This document shows positions 16,744 to 27,194 of a DNA stretch of 64,000 bases, piece after piece (position 1 is the stretch's first letter; every line of letters begins with the position of its first letter). The position numbers were made by a program, and so were the translations under genes. The stretch is from Verrucomicrobiaceae bacterium (GTDB lineage Bacteria > Verrucomicrobiota > Verrucomicrobiia > Opitutales > Intestinicryptomonadaceae), in contig SUVO01000008.1 in NCBI GenBank assembly GCA_015061955.1, positions 1 to 64,000 of the forward strand, in the 5' to 3' direction. The notes under the pieces were generated by a model that saw only the letters and a program-made list of their open reading frames with translations, was not told the DNA's origin and did not search any database.

Positions 16744-17970
16744 ATGATAGATTTAAATAAAAAATATACATCATTATTTTCCTTTAAAGACAGAATTGGT
16801 AGACTACAATTTTTTGTGTCATATGTTTTGATTACATTTATTTCTATTGGGCTTGCTTTTTATTTTAGCGAATCATGTTCTCCTTTCTTATATGCATTGC
16901 AAATAATGTTAACATGGCCTATTTTATGCATTTGTGTAAAGAGAGGACACGATTGTAACATAAATGCCTTTGTTTCTCTTTTTATAATAGTTGTGTTTAG
17001 TTTAGGAGGTGCTTTATTCCTCATAAAAGGAAGTATGTTATGGTATTATGTTGTATCTTTTAGTCCAGTATTCCTTTTTTTAGGATTACCTAAAGTTAAT
17101 GATAATAATAGATTCGGAACGAAAGAAGCTTGTTTGATTATAGTTGATAAATCTCATTATATAGCATTTTCTATTTGGAGTGTTTTAGTCATTATTTGTT
17201 CAATACTTTTACTTTCGTCTTATGAATTACCAGAATTACCATTCTCTAATGATAAACTTGCGTTGAAATCATTAATATTAACATCGTCAAAGGTTGAATG
17301 TAATTGGGTAGAAAAAGACGTTCTAAAGAATGATTCTGGAGAATGTTTCGGAACGTGTTTTGCTGTTAAATTGGATGATAAGTATGTTCATTTTGTAACA
17401 AATAAACATGTATTAGATTTAGTTAATTTATCTAAAAGTGATGTTGATCGTTCTATAGAAGTTGCTTTATATGAACTTAAATTAAAAATGCCTTCGGGAA
17501 AAAAAGTAAAAGTCTCAAAAATAAGACATCGTAATGATGATTTGGATTTAGTTGTTTTACTTGTAGAAAAGAAAAATATTCAAGAAGGAAGGGATTACAT
17601 AATTGTTCCTTTTAATCCTCTAATTGTACCTAAAATCGGAGATGAAACTATTGCTGTAGGTACGCCTCATGGGTTAGAAGGTACTCATACTTTTGGTAGA
17701 ATTTCGGCATTAAGAGATAAATCTCCCTATATTCAAATAGATACACCTATTAACCCAGGAAATAGTGGGGGGCCATTATTTATAAAGCGAAACAATAAAT
17801 ATAGCTTGGTAGGCGTGAATACTTGGAAGATTAAAGGAAGTCAAAATTTGAATTTTTCCATTAGGGCAAGCTTGATAAACGTTGGAGAATATGTAGAGTT
17901 TGCAGCCGATAAGTATGGCATTGCAAATTTGTTGTCCAGAAAATATGGTGTTAAAGGTGTAGCAAAATAA
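16744..17970 (+). CDS. DUF805 membrane domain fused to an HtrA-like serine protease
   Basis: A 408-residue protein with two parts. Residues 1-125 are a DUF805 membrane domain (FKDRIGRLQFF at the start, four predicted helices, VKRGHDC in the middle and a NNRFG end). One more helix near 140-160 leads to a chymotrypsin-fold protease (about 185-390). The triad is H222 (TNKHVL), D268 (DDLDLVVL) and S341 (GNSGGPL), all present. No PDZ domain follows, unlike DegP. The catalytic part should sit on the outer face of the inner membrane. Context gives no substrate; it stands alone between terminators. Confidence 0.85.
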   Translation: MIDLNKKYTSLFSFKDRIGRLQFFVSYVLITFISIGLAFYFSESCSPFLYALQIMLTWPILCICVKRGHDCNINAFVSLFIIVVFSLGGALFLIKGSMLWYYVVSFSPVFLFLGLPKVNDNNRFGTKEACLIIVDKSHYIAFSIWSVLVIICSILLLSSYELPELPFSNDKLALKSLILTSSKVECNWVEKDVLKNDSGECFGTCFAVKLDDKYVHFVTNKHVLDLVNLSKSDVDRSIEVALYELKLKMPSGKKVKVSKIRHRNDDLDLVVLLVEKKNIQEGRDYIIVPFNPLIVPKIGDETIAVGTPHGLEGTHTFGRISALRDKSPYIQIDTPINPGNSGGPLFIKRNNKYSLVGVNTWKIKGSQNLNFSIRASLINVGEYVEFAADKYGIANLLSRKYGVKGVAK

Positions 17971-18011
17971 GGTGTATATTCATTCTCTTTTATTAATAAG
18001 ATGATAAAATG

Positions 18012-18040
18012 AAAACGCAGTCAGAAGGATTGCGTTTTTT
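18012..18040 (+). terminator. intrinsic terminator
   Basis: AAAACGCAGTC at 18012-18022 pairs with GATTGCGTTTT at 18028-18038 (one G:T pair), followed by T residues. It ends the protease transcript. Confidence 0.85.
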
Positions 18041-18075
18041 ATATTTTATTAGCTTTCAAACGTTGTAGAAAATTG

Positions 18076-18103
18076 TTGACGTTTCGGTTTTTTTGGCGAT
18101 AAT
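18076..18103 (+). promoter_or_regulatory. sigma-70-type promoter of the pyruvate:ferredoxin oxidoreductase gene
   Basis: TTGACG at 18076-18081 and GATAAT at 18098-18103 are 16 nt apart and lie 50 nt upstream of the start codon, just after the preceding terminator. Confidence 0.6.
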
Positions 18104-18152
18104 TTCGTGCGTATATTTTTAGACATTTAAAAAACATCTAATATAAAATAAT

Positions 18153-21100
18153 ATGAAAAGTAAAAATAGTGTAATTACGGACGGTAATGAAGCAGTAGCA
18201 TCAATTGCCTTTCGTGCAAGTGAAACTATTGCTATTTACCCTATTACTCCATCTTCGCCAATGGCGGAATCTTGTGAAGAATGGGCAGTAAAAGGCAAAA
18301 AGAACATTTGGGGTTTTACTCCATCAATCAGTCAGTTGCAGAGTGAAGGTGGCGTAGCTGGTGCTGTTCATGGTGCTTTGCAGACAGGTACTTTGATGAC
18401 AACTTTCACTGCTTCGCAGGGTTTGTTGTTGATGGTTCCAAATATGTACAAGATTGCTGGCGAGCTTACAAGCTTTGTTATGCACGTTAGTGCTCGTGCG
18501 TTGGCTCATCACGGTTTGTCGATTTTCGGTGATCATACTGACGTTATGGCATGTCGTCAGACAGGCTTTGCTATGCTCTGTTCAAACAGTGCTCAAGAAG
18601 CTCACGATATGGCTCTTATTTCGCACGCTGCAACATTAATTTCGCGTGTTCCAGTATTGCACTTCTTCGATGGTTTCAGAACATCGCACGAAATTAACAC
18701 ATACGAAATGATTTCTGACGATATCGTTAAGGAAATGCTCCCTTACGAAAAGATTTTGGAAATTCGCGATCGTTCGTTGACAACTGAAAAACCATTTATC
18801 AGAGGTACAGCACAAAATACCGACGTTTACTTCCAATCGTGGGAAGCACGCAATCCATACTACACAAAGTGTGCTGAAATATTTGCCGAACAAATGGAAA
18901 AACTCGGCAAGCTCACTGGTAGAACATATAAACCATACGAATATTTTGGTGCAGAAGATGCTGAAGAAATTATTGTGCTTATGGGTAGTGGTGCTGAAAC
19001 AGTTGAAGAAGTTGTTAAGGCACTGAATGCTCAAGGCAAGAAATATGGCGTACTCAAGGTAAGAATGTATCGTCCATTCAGCGTAAAGATGTTTATCGAT
19101 GCAATTCCACAAAGCGTAAAGAAAATTACAGTTCTCGACAGAACTAAAGAGCTTGGCGCAATGGGTGAACCTCTCTACCAAGAAGTTGTTGCTTCTGTAA
19201 CAGAAGCTCGTAATGAAGGCTTTGTTGCTCGCGATTTCGATCCGGTTATTATTGGTGGTCGTTATGCTTTGGGTTCAAAAGACTTTACACCAGCAATGGT
19301 TAAGGGCGTATTTGATAATATGTCGGCAGATAAGCCAAAAAATCACTTCTCAGTTGGTATCAATGACGACGTATCGAATAATTCGATTTCTTATGATGAA
19401 TCGTTCAAGCTTGAAGACAATGGCGTATTGAGTGCAGTATTCTTTGGTTTGGGCGCCGACGGTACTGTTGGTGCTAACAAGAACACAATTAAAATTATCG
19501 GTAACGAAACACCAAACTATGCTCAGGCATACTTCGTTTACGACTCAAAGAAGAGTGGTGGTTTAACTGTTTCGCACTTGCGTTTTGGTGCAAATCCAAT
19601 CAAGGCTCCATACTTGGTAAATAATGCTCAGTTTGTAGGTTGCCACCAGTTCTCGTTTATGGAAAAATACAATGTACTCGGTTGTGCAGACAAGGGTGCA
19701 GTATTCCTCTTGAACTCAATTTACGATGCGAAAACTGTTTGGAATCACCTCAATAAAGATGTTCAACAGACAATTATCGATAAACAGCTCCAGTTCTATG
19801 TAATCGACGCTTACAAGGTTGCTAAGTCGATTGGTATGGGTGGTAGAATTAACACTATCATGCAAACCTGTTACTTTGCAATTTCTGGTGTTCTACCTAA
19901 GGACGAAGCTATTGCAAAGATTAAAGCAGCAGCTGAAAAGACATACGGTAAGAAGGGGCCGAAGGTTGTTGAAATGAACTTTGCAGCAATCGATGCTTCT
20001 GTTGCAAATCTCGAAAAGGTTGAAATTCCAACACAAGCAACAGCTGCAGAAGGCTTTGCACCTGCAGTTCCAGATGAAGCTCCAGACTTCGTAAAACGTG
20101 TAACAGCAGTTATGATGCGTGAAGAAGGCGATAAGCTTCCTGTATCGGCATTCCCTGTTGACGGTACATGGCCAGCAGCAACAACACAGTGGGAAAAACG
20201 TAATATTGCTATCGAAGTACCATCGTGGAATCCTGACTTGTGTATACAATGTACAAAGTGTGCTACAATTTGTCCACATGCTGCAATTCGTGCAAAGTTC
20301 TATCCAAATTCGGAATTGGAAAATGCTCCAGAAGGTTTCAAGAAAACAGCATTCCGTCCAATGCCAAAGGACAAAGAAAAGTATGCAAATTACTCGTATA
20401 CCATCCAAATTGCTCCAGAAGATTGCACAGGTTGTGGTTTGTGTGCATCGGTATGTCCTGCAAAGAGCAGAACTGAAGAAGGCGTAAAGGCATTGATGAT
20501 GGTTGCTCAAGAGCCAATTCGCGAAACTGAAAAGAAAAACTTTAAGTTCTTCCTCGACATTCCAAATCCAGACAGATTGTCGTTGGGTACAACAGTTAAG
20601 GATGTTCAGTTCCGTCAGCCATTGTTTGAATTCTCGGGCAGTTGTGCAGGTTGCGGTGAAACACCATATGTTCGCACACTTACACAGCTCTTTGGCGATA
20701 GACTCTTTATTGCTAATGCAACTGGTTGCTCGTCAATTTATGGTGGTAACTTGCCAACAACTCCATATTGCGTAAATCAAGATGGACGTGGTCCAGCATG
20801 GGCAAACTCGTTGTTTGAAGATAACGCTGAATTTGGTTTTGGTTTCAGAATTTCTCTCGATATGAAAGAAGCTATGGCTAAGGACCTCATTCAACGTTTG
20901 GCTGGTAAGCTCGGCGATGATTTCGTGAAGGAAATTCTCACAGCAGATCAATCGACAGAAGCAGGCGTAATTGCACAACGCGCACGTGTAGTAGCATTGA
21001 AAGACAAGCTCGCAGGCGATACATCATTGGAAGCTCAAGCACTCAAGTCGTTGGCTGATGACCTCGTAAATCGTACAGTTTGGATTATCGGTGGCGACGG

Positions 21101-21716
21101 TTGGGCATACGACATCGGTTATGGTGGTCTCGACCACGTTCTTGCAAGTGGTAAGAATGTAAACATTATGGTAATGGATACCGAAGTTTACTCGAATACA
21201 GGTGGTCAGCAAAGTAAGGCAACTCCAATTGGTGCTATTGCTAAGTTTGCAACACAAGGTAAGAGCGTTCCAAAGAAAGACCTCGGTATGCTTGCAGTTG
21301 ATTATGGCAATGTTTACGTTGCACAAATTGCACTCGGTGCAAATGATGCACAGGCAATCAAGGCTATGGCAGAAGCTGATAGCTACGAAGGTTCTTCGCT
21401 CATTATCGCATATAGCCATTGTATCAATCATGGTTATAACCTCATCAATGGTCCTGCACAGCAGAAAGCTGCAGTCGACTCAGGTTATTGGCCATTGTAT
21501 AGATACGACCCACGTCGCATAGAGCAAGGTTTGAATCCATTCCAGTTGGATTCTAAGGATCCAAAGCTTCCAGTCGGCGAGTATATGAAGGCTGAAAACC
21601 GTTTTGGTGCATTGTTGCGTCAAAACCCAGAACGTGCAGCAGAGCTCACTGCAAGATTGCAGAACTTTGTTGATGCACGTTGGGCAAAGTATAAGTACCT
21701 TGCTGAACGCAAGTAA
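18153..21716 (+). CDS. nifJ: pyruvate:ferredoxin (flavodoxin) oxidoreductase
   Basis: A 1187-residue single-chain enzyme that oxidatively decarboxylates pyruvate to acetyl-CoA, CO2 and reduced ferredoxin; it is the hallmark of anaerobic fermentative metabolism. The N-terminal domain begins DGNEAVASIAFRASE and contains AIYPITPSSPMAE. Two [4Fe-4S] motifs lie at C697 (CIQCTKCATICP) and C758 (CTGCGLCASVCP). A third cluster region is GSCAGCGETPY, and the thiamine diphosphate site is GGDGWAYDIGYGG near residue 980. Full length and intact. It has its own promoter and terminator, and codon use (abundant ATC, CTC, AAG) resembles the ribosomal genes here, so it is probably highly expressed. Confidence 0.97.
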   Translation: MKSKNSVITDGNEAVASIAFRASETIAIYPITPSSPMAESCEEWAVKGKKNIWGFTPSISQLQSEGGVAGAVHGALQTGTLMTTFTASQGLLLMVPNMYKIAGELTSFVMHVSARALAHHGLSIFGDHTDVMACRQTGFAMLCSNSAQEAHDMALISHAATLISRVPVLHFFDGFRTSHEINTYEMISDDIVKEMLPYEKILEIRDRSLTTEKPFIRGTAQNTDVYFQSWEARNPYYTKCAEIFAEQMEKLGKLTGRTYKPYEYFGAEDAEEIIVLMGSGAETVEEVVKALNAQGKKYGVLKVRMYRPFSVKMFIDAIPQSVKKITVLDRTKELGAMGEPLYQEVVASVTEARNEGFVARDFDPVIIGGRYALGSKDFTPAMVKGVFDNMSADKPKNHFSVGINDDVSNNSISYDESFKLEDNGVLSAVFFGLGADGTVGANKNTIKIIGNETPNYAQAYFVYDSKKSGGLTVSHLRFGANPIKAPYLVNNAQFVGCHQFSFMEKYNVLGCADKGAVFLLNSIYDAKTVWNHLNKDVQQTIIDKQLQFYVIDAYKVAKSIGMGGRINTIMQTCYFAISGVLPKDEAIAKIKAAAEKTYGKKGPKVVEMNFAAIDASVANLEKVEIPTQATAAEGFAPAVPDEAPDFVKRVTAVMMREEGDKLPVSAFPVDGTWPAATTQWEKRNIAIEVPSWNPDLCIQCTKCATICPHAAIRAKFYPNSELENAPEGFKKTAFRPMPKDKEKYANYSYTIQIAPEDCTGCGLCASVCPAKSRTEEGVKALMMVAQEPIRETEKKNFKFFLDIPNPDRLSLGTTVKDVQFRQPLFEFSGSCAGCGETPYVRTLTQLFGDRLFIANATGCSSIYGGNLPTTPYCVNQDGRGPAWANSLFEDNAEFGFGFRISLDMKEAMAKDLIQRLAGKLGDDFVKEILTADQSTEAGVIAQRARVVALKDKLAGDTSLEAQALKSLADDLVNRTVWIIGGDGWAYDIGYGGLDHVLASGKNVNIMVMDTEVYSNTGGQQSKATPIGAIAKFATQGKSVPKKDLGMLAVDYGNVYVAQIALGANDAQAIKAMAEADSYEGSSLIIAYSHCINHGYNLINGPAQQKAAVDSGYWPLYRYDPRRIEQGLNPFQLDSKDPKLPVGEYMKAENRFGALLRQNPERAAELTARLQNFVDARWAKYKYLAERK

Positions 21717-21743
21717 TTGTAAGGTTTTTAATCTGAAAAAAAT

Positions 21744-21774
21744 AAAAGGAGTTTCGTATGAAACTCCTTTTTTT
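21744..21774. terminator. intrinsic terminator after nifJ
   Basis: AAAAGGAGTTTC at 21744-21755 pairs perfectly with 21760-21771 around a 4-nt loop, followed by T residues. The left-arm A run means it may also serve the convergent GH2 gene. Confidence 0.9.
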
Positions 21775-21801
21775 GTGGTGTAATAAATTTAAGTTAGTTG
21801 T

Positions 21802-24228
21802 TTACTTTGTTTTAATTTTTAGTGTGGTTGGCTTTAGATTCATGCCACCAGCTGTAATAGAAATATTACCAGATTTACCCGAAGGTTCTATTACTGCAAT
21901 AAGCTTTCCACTAAAAGTTTTCATGTAAGTAGAAGCAAACGAAGTTTGGTCGGTTGCATCGCCATTGCACAAAGCTTTCAGTTTGCCTTCGCCCTCAACT
22001 TTGAACATTACAAATTGGTTTGCAGTAGGGCAAAATATATCATTTTTATCAGTAATAGATAATTCAACAAAGATTAGATTATCTTTATTTGCACTGTTAG
22101 ATTGTCCATCTTCTAATTGTAATTTTATTTTTGCAGGTTTGCCTGAAGTTTTTGTAATTTTTTCTTCAGCAACATTGCCATTTTTATCGAAGGCTACAAT
22201 CTTTAGTTCGCCAGCTTGATAAGGAACGTTGTCCCAAACAAGTCGATAACGTTTCATTACGTTCTCGGATGTTTTGTCGAACTTGCGTTTGCCCATGCTT
22301 TTGCCATTCACAAACAATTCTGCTTCTGGATAATTTGTATAACACATAACAGGAAGTGTCTTTCCTTCATGAGTGTTTTGCCAATTCCAGTGTGGGAAAA
22401 CATGCAATACCTTTTTAGTTTTGTTCCAACGCGATTGATACTGATAATATCTGTCTTTTTTGAGTCCAGCTAAGTCAATAATACCAAAGTAAGAGCTTCT
22501 TGCTGGTGTTCCAGGATTGTACGGAGTTGGTTCACCAAGGTAATCAAAACCTGTCCATACAAATTCTCCAAAGTAGTTGCGATTTCTATCTAGTACTTCA
22601 AATTCTTCGTCTGGAATTTGAGCCCATGATGGTGCTTCTGTATCGTAACTCGATGTTTGATAATCTTCGTGGAATGGTTTCTTTGTTATAATTACAGGGA
22701 AGTGATATACTCCACGCGAACTCACAGTAGATGCTGTTTCACTTCCGTGTATGAGCATATTTGGATACATTTGTGAAATTTTATCGTAGTTGCGTACATT
22801 GTAATTTATTCCAGCTATATCAACTTCTTTAGCAAACTCGCCTTTGTTTTTTAAGAAGACGGTTGTTGCGTTATTCATTCCCGTAGTGGTTGGGCGTGTT
22901 GTATCGTATTGCTTTACAACGTTATTGAGCATTCGAGCAACTTTTGCTCCGTCAGGGGCTCGTTGTTCTCTTACTTCGTTGCCGATACTCCACATAAAAA
23001 TACATGGGTGATTTCTATCTCTTTTTATAAAGTCGCGTAAATCTATTTCTGCCCATTTGTCGAAGAAGCGAGCGTATCCATTTTTATTTTTTCCCATACG
23101 CCATTCATCAAAAGCTTCTGCTTGAACTAGGAATCCCATTTTGTCGCACAAGTCTAATAATTCGGGTGTTGGAGGATTATGCGATGTTCTTATAGCGTTG
23201 CATCCCATTTCTTTCAATATGCGAAGTTGACGGGTCAAAGCCAAAACATTAACTGCCGACCCAATTGGACCTAAATCGTGGTGCATGCAAACACCTTGAA
23301 TTTCACGGCGTTTACCATTGAGCTTAAAACCGTCTTTTACTGAAAATTCAATAGTGCGAATACCGAAGTTAGTTTCAACATTATCGAGAAGATTTCCGTT
23401 GTTATCTAACAACGATGTTCGCAAAGTGTACAATTGTGGATTTTCAATATCCCACAATTCAGGATTTTTCACATCAAGCTTTGTGGTTGTGTTGTTAGTA
23501 CTTACAATCTTTTGGGCAACTACTGAGCCTTGTTTTAAGATTTCGTATTTGATATTCAGTGGTTGTGTTGTATCAAGTTCTGTTTTTACTTCAACTGTTG
23601 CAGACTCTTTTGAAACGATAGGCGTGGTTATGAAAATTCCGTTATAGGCGATATGTTGAGCATCTTTTATAACAAGGCGAACATTTCTGTAAAGCCCAGC
23701 TCCAGTGTACCAACGTGAAGATAGAATTTCGTTATGGAGCGAAACTGCTATCACATTACTTGCATTAAATTTTACAAATTTTGTAATTTCAAAACAAAAC
23801 GATGCATATCCGTACGGACGTTCGCCAACATATTTGCCATTTACATATACTTTTGCTTGGCTCATTGCACCATCAAATTCTAAGAATAAGCGTTTTGATG
23901 TATCAGCAGGAGCTTGAATTTGCGTTCTGTACCAAGCTTTCCCAAAGCAAGGTAATGCTCCAGTTCTACCTGTGCGTAGCTTTGCTGTTGTTTCGCCATC
24001 GGCTTCAACTTTTACATATTGAAGGTCGATGTTCATGTCGAAAGGTTTGTCTATTGCCCAGTCGTGAGGAACTCTTACATTCTGCCACGAAGAGTCGTTG
24101 AAGCCTATTTTTTCAGCACCTGAAGGATTATCTAAGATAAACTTCCAGTTACGTAGATTTTCTGTCTGTCTTTCAGCAAATGCAATTGCTGTTGTTAGTA
24201 AGCATAGTGTAGTTAATAATTTTTTCAT
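21802..24228 (-). CDS. secreted GH2 beta-galactosidase, last gene of the secretion operon
   Basis: An 808-residue GH2 enzyme. A signal peptide ends at AFA near residue 18. The sugar-binding domain (about 20-190), Ig-like domain (about 200-300) and TIM barrel (about 300-560) follow, then a C-terminal DUF4982-type and Ig-like region. The acid/base is E418 (WSIGNEVRE) and the nucleophile E497 (IHGSETAS). RTGRTG and GRxPYGYASF are typical of the BgaA-like GH2 group. It starts 6 nt after the TPR gene, so it lies in the same operon as the secretion genes and is a likely cargo of that system. Exact glycan unknown. Confidence 0.92.
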   Translation of the reverse strand: MKKLLTTLCLLTTAIAFAERQTENLRNWKFILDNPSGAEKIGFNDSSWQNVRVPHDWAIDKPFDMNIDLQYVKVEADGETTAKLRTGRTGALPCFGKAWYRTQIQAPADTSKRLFLEFDGAMSQAKVYVNGKYVGERPYGYASFCFEITKFVKFNASNVIAVSLHNEILSSRWYTGAGLYRNVRLVIKDAQHIAYNGIFITTPIVSKESATVEVKTELDTTQPLNIKYEILKQGSVVAQKIVSTNNTTTKLDVKNPELWDIENPQLYTLRTSLLDNNGNLLDNVETNFGIRTIEFSVKDGFKLNGKRREIQGVCMHHDLGPIGSAVNVLALTRQLRILKEMGCNAIRTSHNPPTPELLDLCDKMGFLVQAEAFDEWRMGKNKNGYARFFDKWAEIDLRDFIKRDRNHPCIFMWSIGNEVREQRAPDGAKVARMLNNVVKQYDTTRPTTTGMNNATTVFLKNKGEFAKEVDIAGINYNVRNYDKISQMYPNMLIHGSETASTVSSRGVYHFPVIITKKPFHEDYQTSSYDTEAPSWAQIPDEEFEVLDRNRNYFGEFVWTGFDYLGEPTPYNPGTPARSSYFGIIDLAGLKKDRYYQYQSRWNKTKKVLHVFPHWNWQNTHEGKTLPVMCYTNYPEAELFVNGKSMGKRKFDKTSENVMKRYRLVWDNVPYQAGELKIVAFDKNGNVAEEKITKTSGKPAKIKLQLEDGQSNSANKDNLIFVELSITDKNDIFCPTANQFVMFKVEGEGKLKALCNGDATDQTSFASTYMKTFSGKLIAVIEPSGKSGNISITAGGMNLKPTTLKIKTK

Positions 24229-24234
24229 ATTTTT

Positions 24235-25977
24235 TTAGAAATTATACATAGCTTTGTATTGTTGCATTTTTTTATTTGCTTTTTGTATTTCGCTATTTAA
24301 AGAAATACGCTCTTGATTAGAAAGCATTATGAATTTATCTGAATTAGGATTTTTGAATTTTTCAGAAATTAGAATTTTTATAGGACATTTATTTGGATAT
24401 TTCGACAGCAATTTTGCAATTGTTATATCATCGCCAAGTTTATTGTATATATCAAAAAGCATAACAGGCTCGTTCTTTATTGGAGCGTTTTGTAATTTTG
24501 CAAAGTTTATGGTATCTAATGCTTCGTTATAATAACCGCTATCTACAAATAATTGAACAAGCTTTTTTAACATATTTACGCTGACATTACTTCTGAAGTT
24601 CTTTATTTGTTCTATAGTGATATTTTTTGTGGTTAAGGTTATTGCAAAATGCAGAAAGTTTATCAGTTCTTCAAACTTTACATTTTTATTTTTGGAACGT
24701 ACCTCTAACAAAATTTCTTCGGCTTTTAAAGGGTTGTTTAACCGGATATATGTTTCGCATAAGGCAAGCATAACGACAGTTTTATTTTGCTTATCTTCTA
24801 TTTTGTTTATTGCATCTTTATATAAGGATAAAACTTGAACATTCTTATTTACAGATGCAATTTTTATTGCCTGTAATAAAACTGTTGGCGATTTAGTATC
24901 TAAAATTTTTTTTAGTTTTTGTGTGTCGTTATTTTTTACAGCAGAATATATTTCTATGGGTGTTTGAGTTGGCATTGTTAAGTATTCCATTCTTTGGGCA
25001 TTTTCAACTTCTTTTTGGTTGCCGAATAATGCGTGGATTTCTTTTGCCAAGGCGTAAACCGATGTAGGTGACTTTGTATGTACTAATAACTTGTTTAAGT
25101 AATTAATAGCTTCTATTTCTCTGCCAGTATGCAGTAAATTCATTAAGTGAACTTGCATAAAGACTTCTCCCGACAATACATTAGCATTTTGTAATACTTC
25201 TTGTGCCTGAATTGGATTATCGTCTTTTAACAACAACAGCGCTGTACTTTTGGCAACAAATTGTTGAACCCTTTTATGCTTTTCAAAAGATTTAAGAGCT
25301 GTATAAAAATAACGTATGCCTTTATCTACTGTATTGTTTTTGTTTGCAAAAATACTTGTTAGTGTGGTTATGGCTTCTTCTTGAGTAATTATATTTTCAG
25401 AAAGTGCTTTCGCTAAGAGCAACGAGGATTTCTTTTCTGACTTTTCTTCTTTAGAGAAAATAAAACTAGTTAATAGTATATATGATTTGTTTTTAGTGTC
25501 AAAAGCTGTTGCAAGTTTTCTTTCTAAAAGTACTGATGCGTATTCTGTATTATTTAAAGCATTTGCATGAATAAGTGCTAGTTTCATTAGTGCTTTTAAA
25601 TTATCGGGCGAACGTGCTACCCCCGAAGTCAACATAACAAATGCCTCATTAAAACGTTTTTGAGAGAAAAGCTCTTCTGATTGTTTTATATTAAATTCTC
25701 CCATCTTCTTGCGAATTTCAGCCATTTTTATAGGTGCTAAAATTGCATCTGAGAATTTTATTTCATCGAATTTTTTTACATACTTAAAATAAGCAAATAT
25801 GCTACTTGTTCCCAATAACCATAACAACAACGCCGTTGATACTAAAAACAACAAAATGCGCTTATAATTAGCTTTTAAAATCCAGATATTTTTTGTTTCA
25901 TCGAAATATCTTACAAACATTCCCCCATAAATATATTTTTTAGAGGATTGTTTTTTATACTTTGTATTCTTATTCAT
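24235..25977 (-). CDS. TPR-like membrane protein of the type II-like secretion operon
   Basis: A 580-residue protein with a basic N-terminus, one membrane helix (about residues 40-62, ILLFLVSTALLLWLLG) and a long helical region with degenerate tetratricopeptide repeats (for example EELFSQKRFNEAFVML and NPLKAEEILLEV). The topology suggests TPRs on the periplasmic side. The gene overlaps the gspF stop by 1 nt and precedes the GH2 gene by 6 nt. It may scaffold assembly or interact with the secretin; this rests on context only. Confidence 0.72.
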   Translation of the reverse strand: MNKNTKYKKQSSKKYIYGGMFVRYFDETKNIWILKANYKRILLFLVSTALLLWLLGTSSIFAYFKYVKKFDEIKFSDAILAPIKMAEIRKKMGEFNIKQSEELFSQKRFNEAFVMLTSGVARSPDNLKALMKLALIHANALNNTEYASVLLERKLATAFDTKNKSYILLTSFIFSKEEKSEKKSSLLLAKALSENIITQEEAITTLTSIFANKNNTVDKGIRYFYTALKSFEKHKRVQQFVAKSTALLLLKDDNPIQAQEVLQNANVLSGEVFMQVHLMNLLHTGREIEAINYLNKLLVHTKSPTSVYALAKEIHALFGNQKEVENAQRMEYLTMPTQTPIEIYSAVKNNDTQKLKKILDTKSPTVLLQAIKIASVNKNVQVLSLYKDAINKIEDKQNKTVVMLALCETYIRLNNPLKAEEILLEVRSKNKNVKFEELINFLHFAITLTTKNITIEQIKNFRSNVSVNMLKKLVQLFVDSGYYNEALDTINFAKLQNAPIKNEPVMLFDIYNKLGDDITIAKLLSKYPNKCPIKILISEKFKNPNSDKFIMLSNQERISLNSEIQKANKKMQQYKAMYNF

Positions 25978-27194
25978 TATCCTGCAATACTTTGACTTAG
26001 ACCTAATATGCTAAGAACAATACCCATTGCGAAAATAAAAACAAGTATAAAAGCAGTTATTAAAGCTATTCCACCAAGAATACCAGTTGAGAATTTTATT
26101 TTATGTTCGAGCGTTTCGGCTCTAACTTTTGCTATTTCAGCAAAGCCACTAACCAAACTTCCTGTTTTTTCTCCAACAGATATTATATCAATATCCTCAT
26201 ATTCCAGAAGTTTAAATTTTTGCATTGAAAGCGATATAGCTCCACCATCGTTTACAGCAGTTCTAAAACTTTTAAATCGGCTTTTAATTTCTTCGTTCTT
26301 TACTGATTTTTCAGCCATTAAAAACACATCGGTAGAATTTACTCCCGATGCAAATAATGCAGAGCATAGCGATGAAAAACGAGCAACTTCGGCATTAAAT
26401 ATAATATCAGAAATTATTGGGATTTTCAGAAACCATCTATCACTTGTTTGTCTGCCTTCTTTGGTTCTTCGCATATACTTAAGAAATACAAATATGCAAA
26501 CAGCTAACACTGCCAAAACTGGCGCTCCGTTGGTAAGTGCTTTTCCGATAAACTCCATCATCATTATAGGAAAGTTTTCTTCGGCACCCATATTCGACAT
26601 CATTGCTTTTATTTCTGGCAACATAAAAAATAAGAACAACAACACAACTCCACACGCCATTAAGCATAAGAATACAGGATATGCCAATGCCGAAAAAATT
26701 GTTTTACGCAAGTTTTGTCGGTCGTCTATATACTTAATTATATTTTTGAAAACAAAAGGTAAGTTGGCAGTTGCTTCGCCTGCTTCTACGAGATGGCGAA
26801 CACAACTATCGAACGTATCTGGATAACGTTCCATAGCAACAGCCAAAAGTTTACCTTCGCTCAAATCTTTATATAGATTTTTGCTGAGCGATTTTATTTT
26901 TGGATTTAAACTGCGTGCACTTAACGATTTCAACGCATCGCTTACTGGCATAGCACCACTTTCGCAAAGTTGCAAAAGTTTCTTGAAAAGCATGAGTGCT
27001 ATTTTTTCACCACCACCTTTTTCGCCTTTTGTGGTTTTTTCGGGCGACAATGTATTTGCCGAGGTTTGTTTTAACGAAACTATTTTCAACCCTTGACTTG
27101 CCAACGCTTTTTTTGCCTCAAATTTATCGGCAACATCAATTGTTCCCGTTTTGAGTGCATTAGTTTTATCAAAGGCCTTGTAAGAGAAAATCAT
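25977..27194 (-). CDS. gspF: type II secretion / type IV pilus inner-membrane platform protein
   Basis: A 405-residue GspF/PilC-like protein. An N-terminal segment (FSYKAFDKTNALKTGTID) precedes two cytoplasmic four-helix T2SSF domains, each with the LxxLLxxGxxxxDAL pattern (LLQLCESGAMPVSDALKSL; ALFASGVNSTDVFLMAE). Three hydrophobic helices lie near residues 165-190, 215-235 and 375-400. GspF couples the GspE ATPase to pseudopilus growth. The start overlaps the gspE stop by one base. Confidence 0.92.
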   Translation of the reverse strand: MIFSYKAFDKTNALKTGTIDVADKFEAKKALASQGLKIVSLKQTSANTLSPEKTTKGEKGGGEKIALMLFKKLLQLCESGAMPVSDALKSLSARSLNPKIKSLSKNLYKDLSEGKLLAVAMERYPDTFDSCVRHLVEAGEATANLPFVFKNIIKYIDDRQNLRKTIFSALAYPVFLCLMACGVVLLFLFFMLPEIKAMMSNMGAEENFPIMMMEFIGKALTNGAPVLAVLAVCIFVFLKYMRRTKEGRQTSDRWFLKIPIISDIIFNAEVARFSSLCSALFASGVNSTDVFLMAEKSVKNEEIKSRFKSFRTAVNDGGAISLSMQKFKLLEYEDIDIISVGEKTGSLVSGFAEIAKVRAETLEHKIKFSTGILGGIALITAFILVFIFAMGIVLSILGLSQSIAG

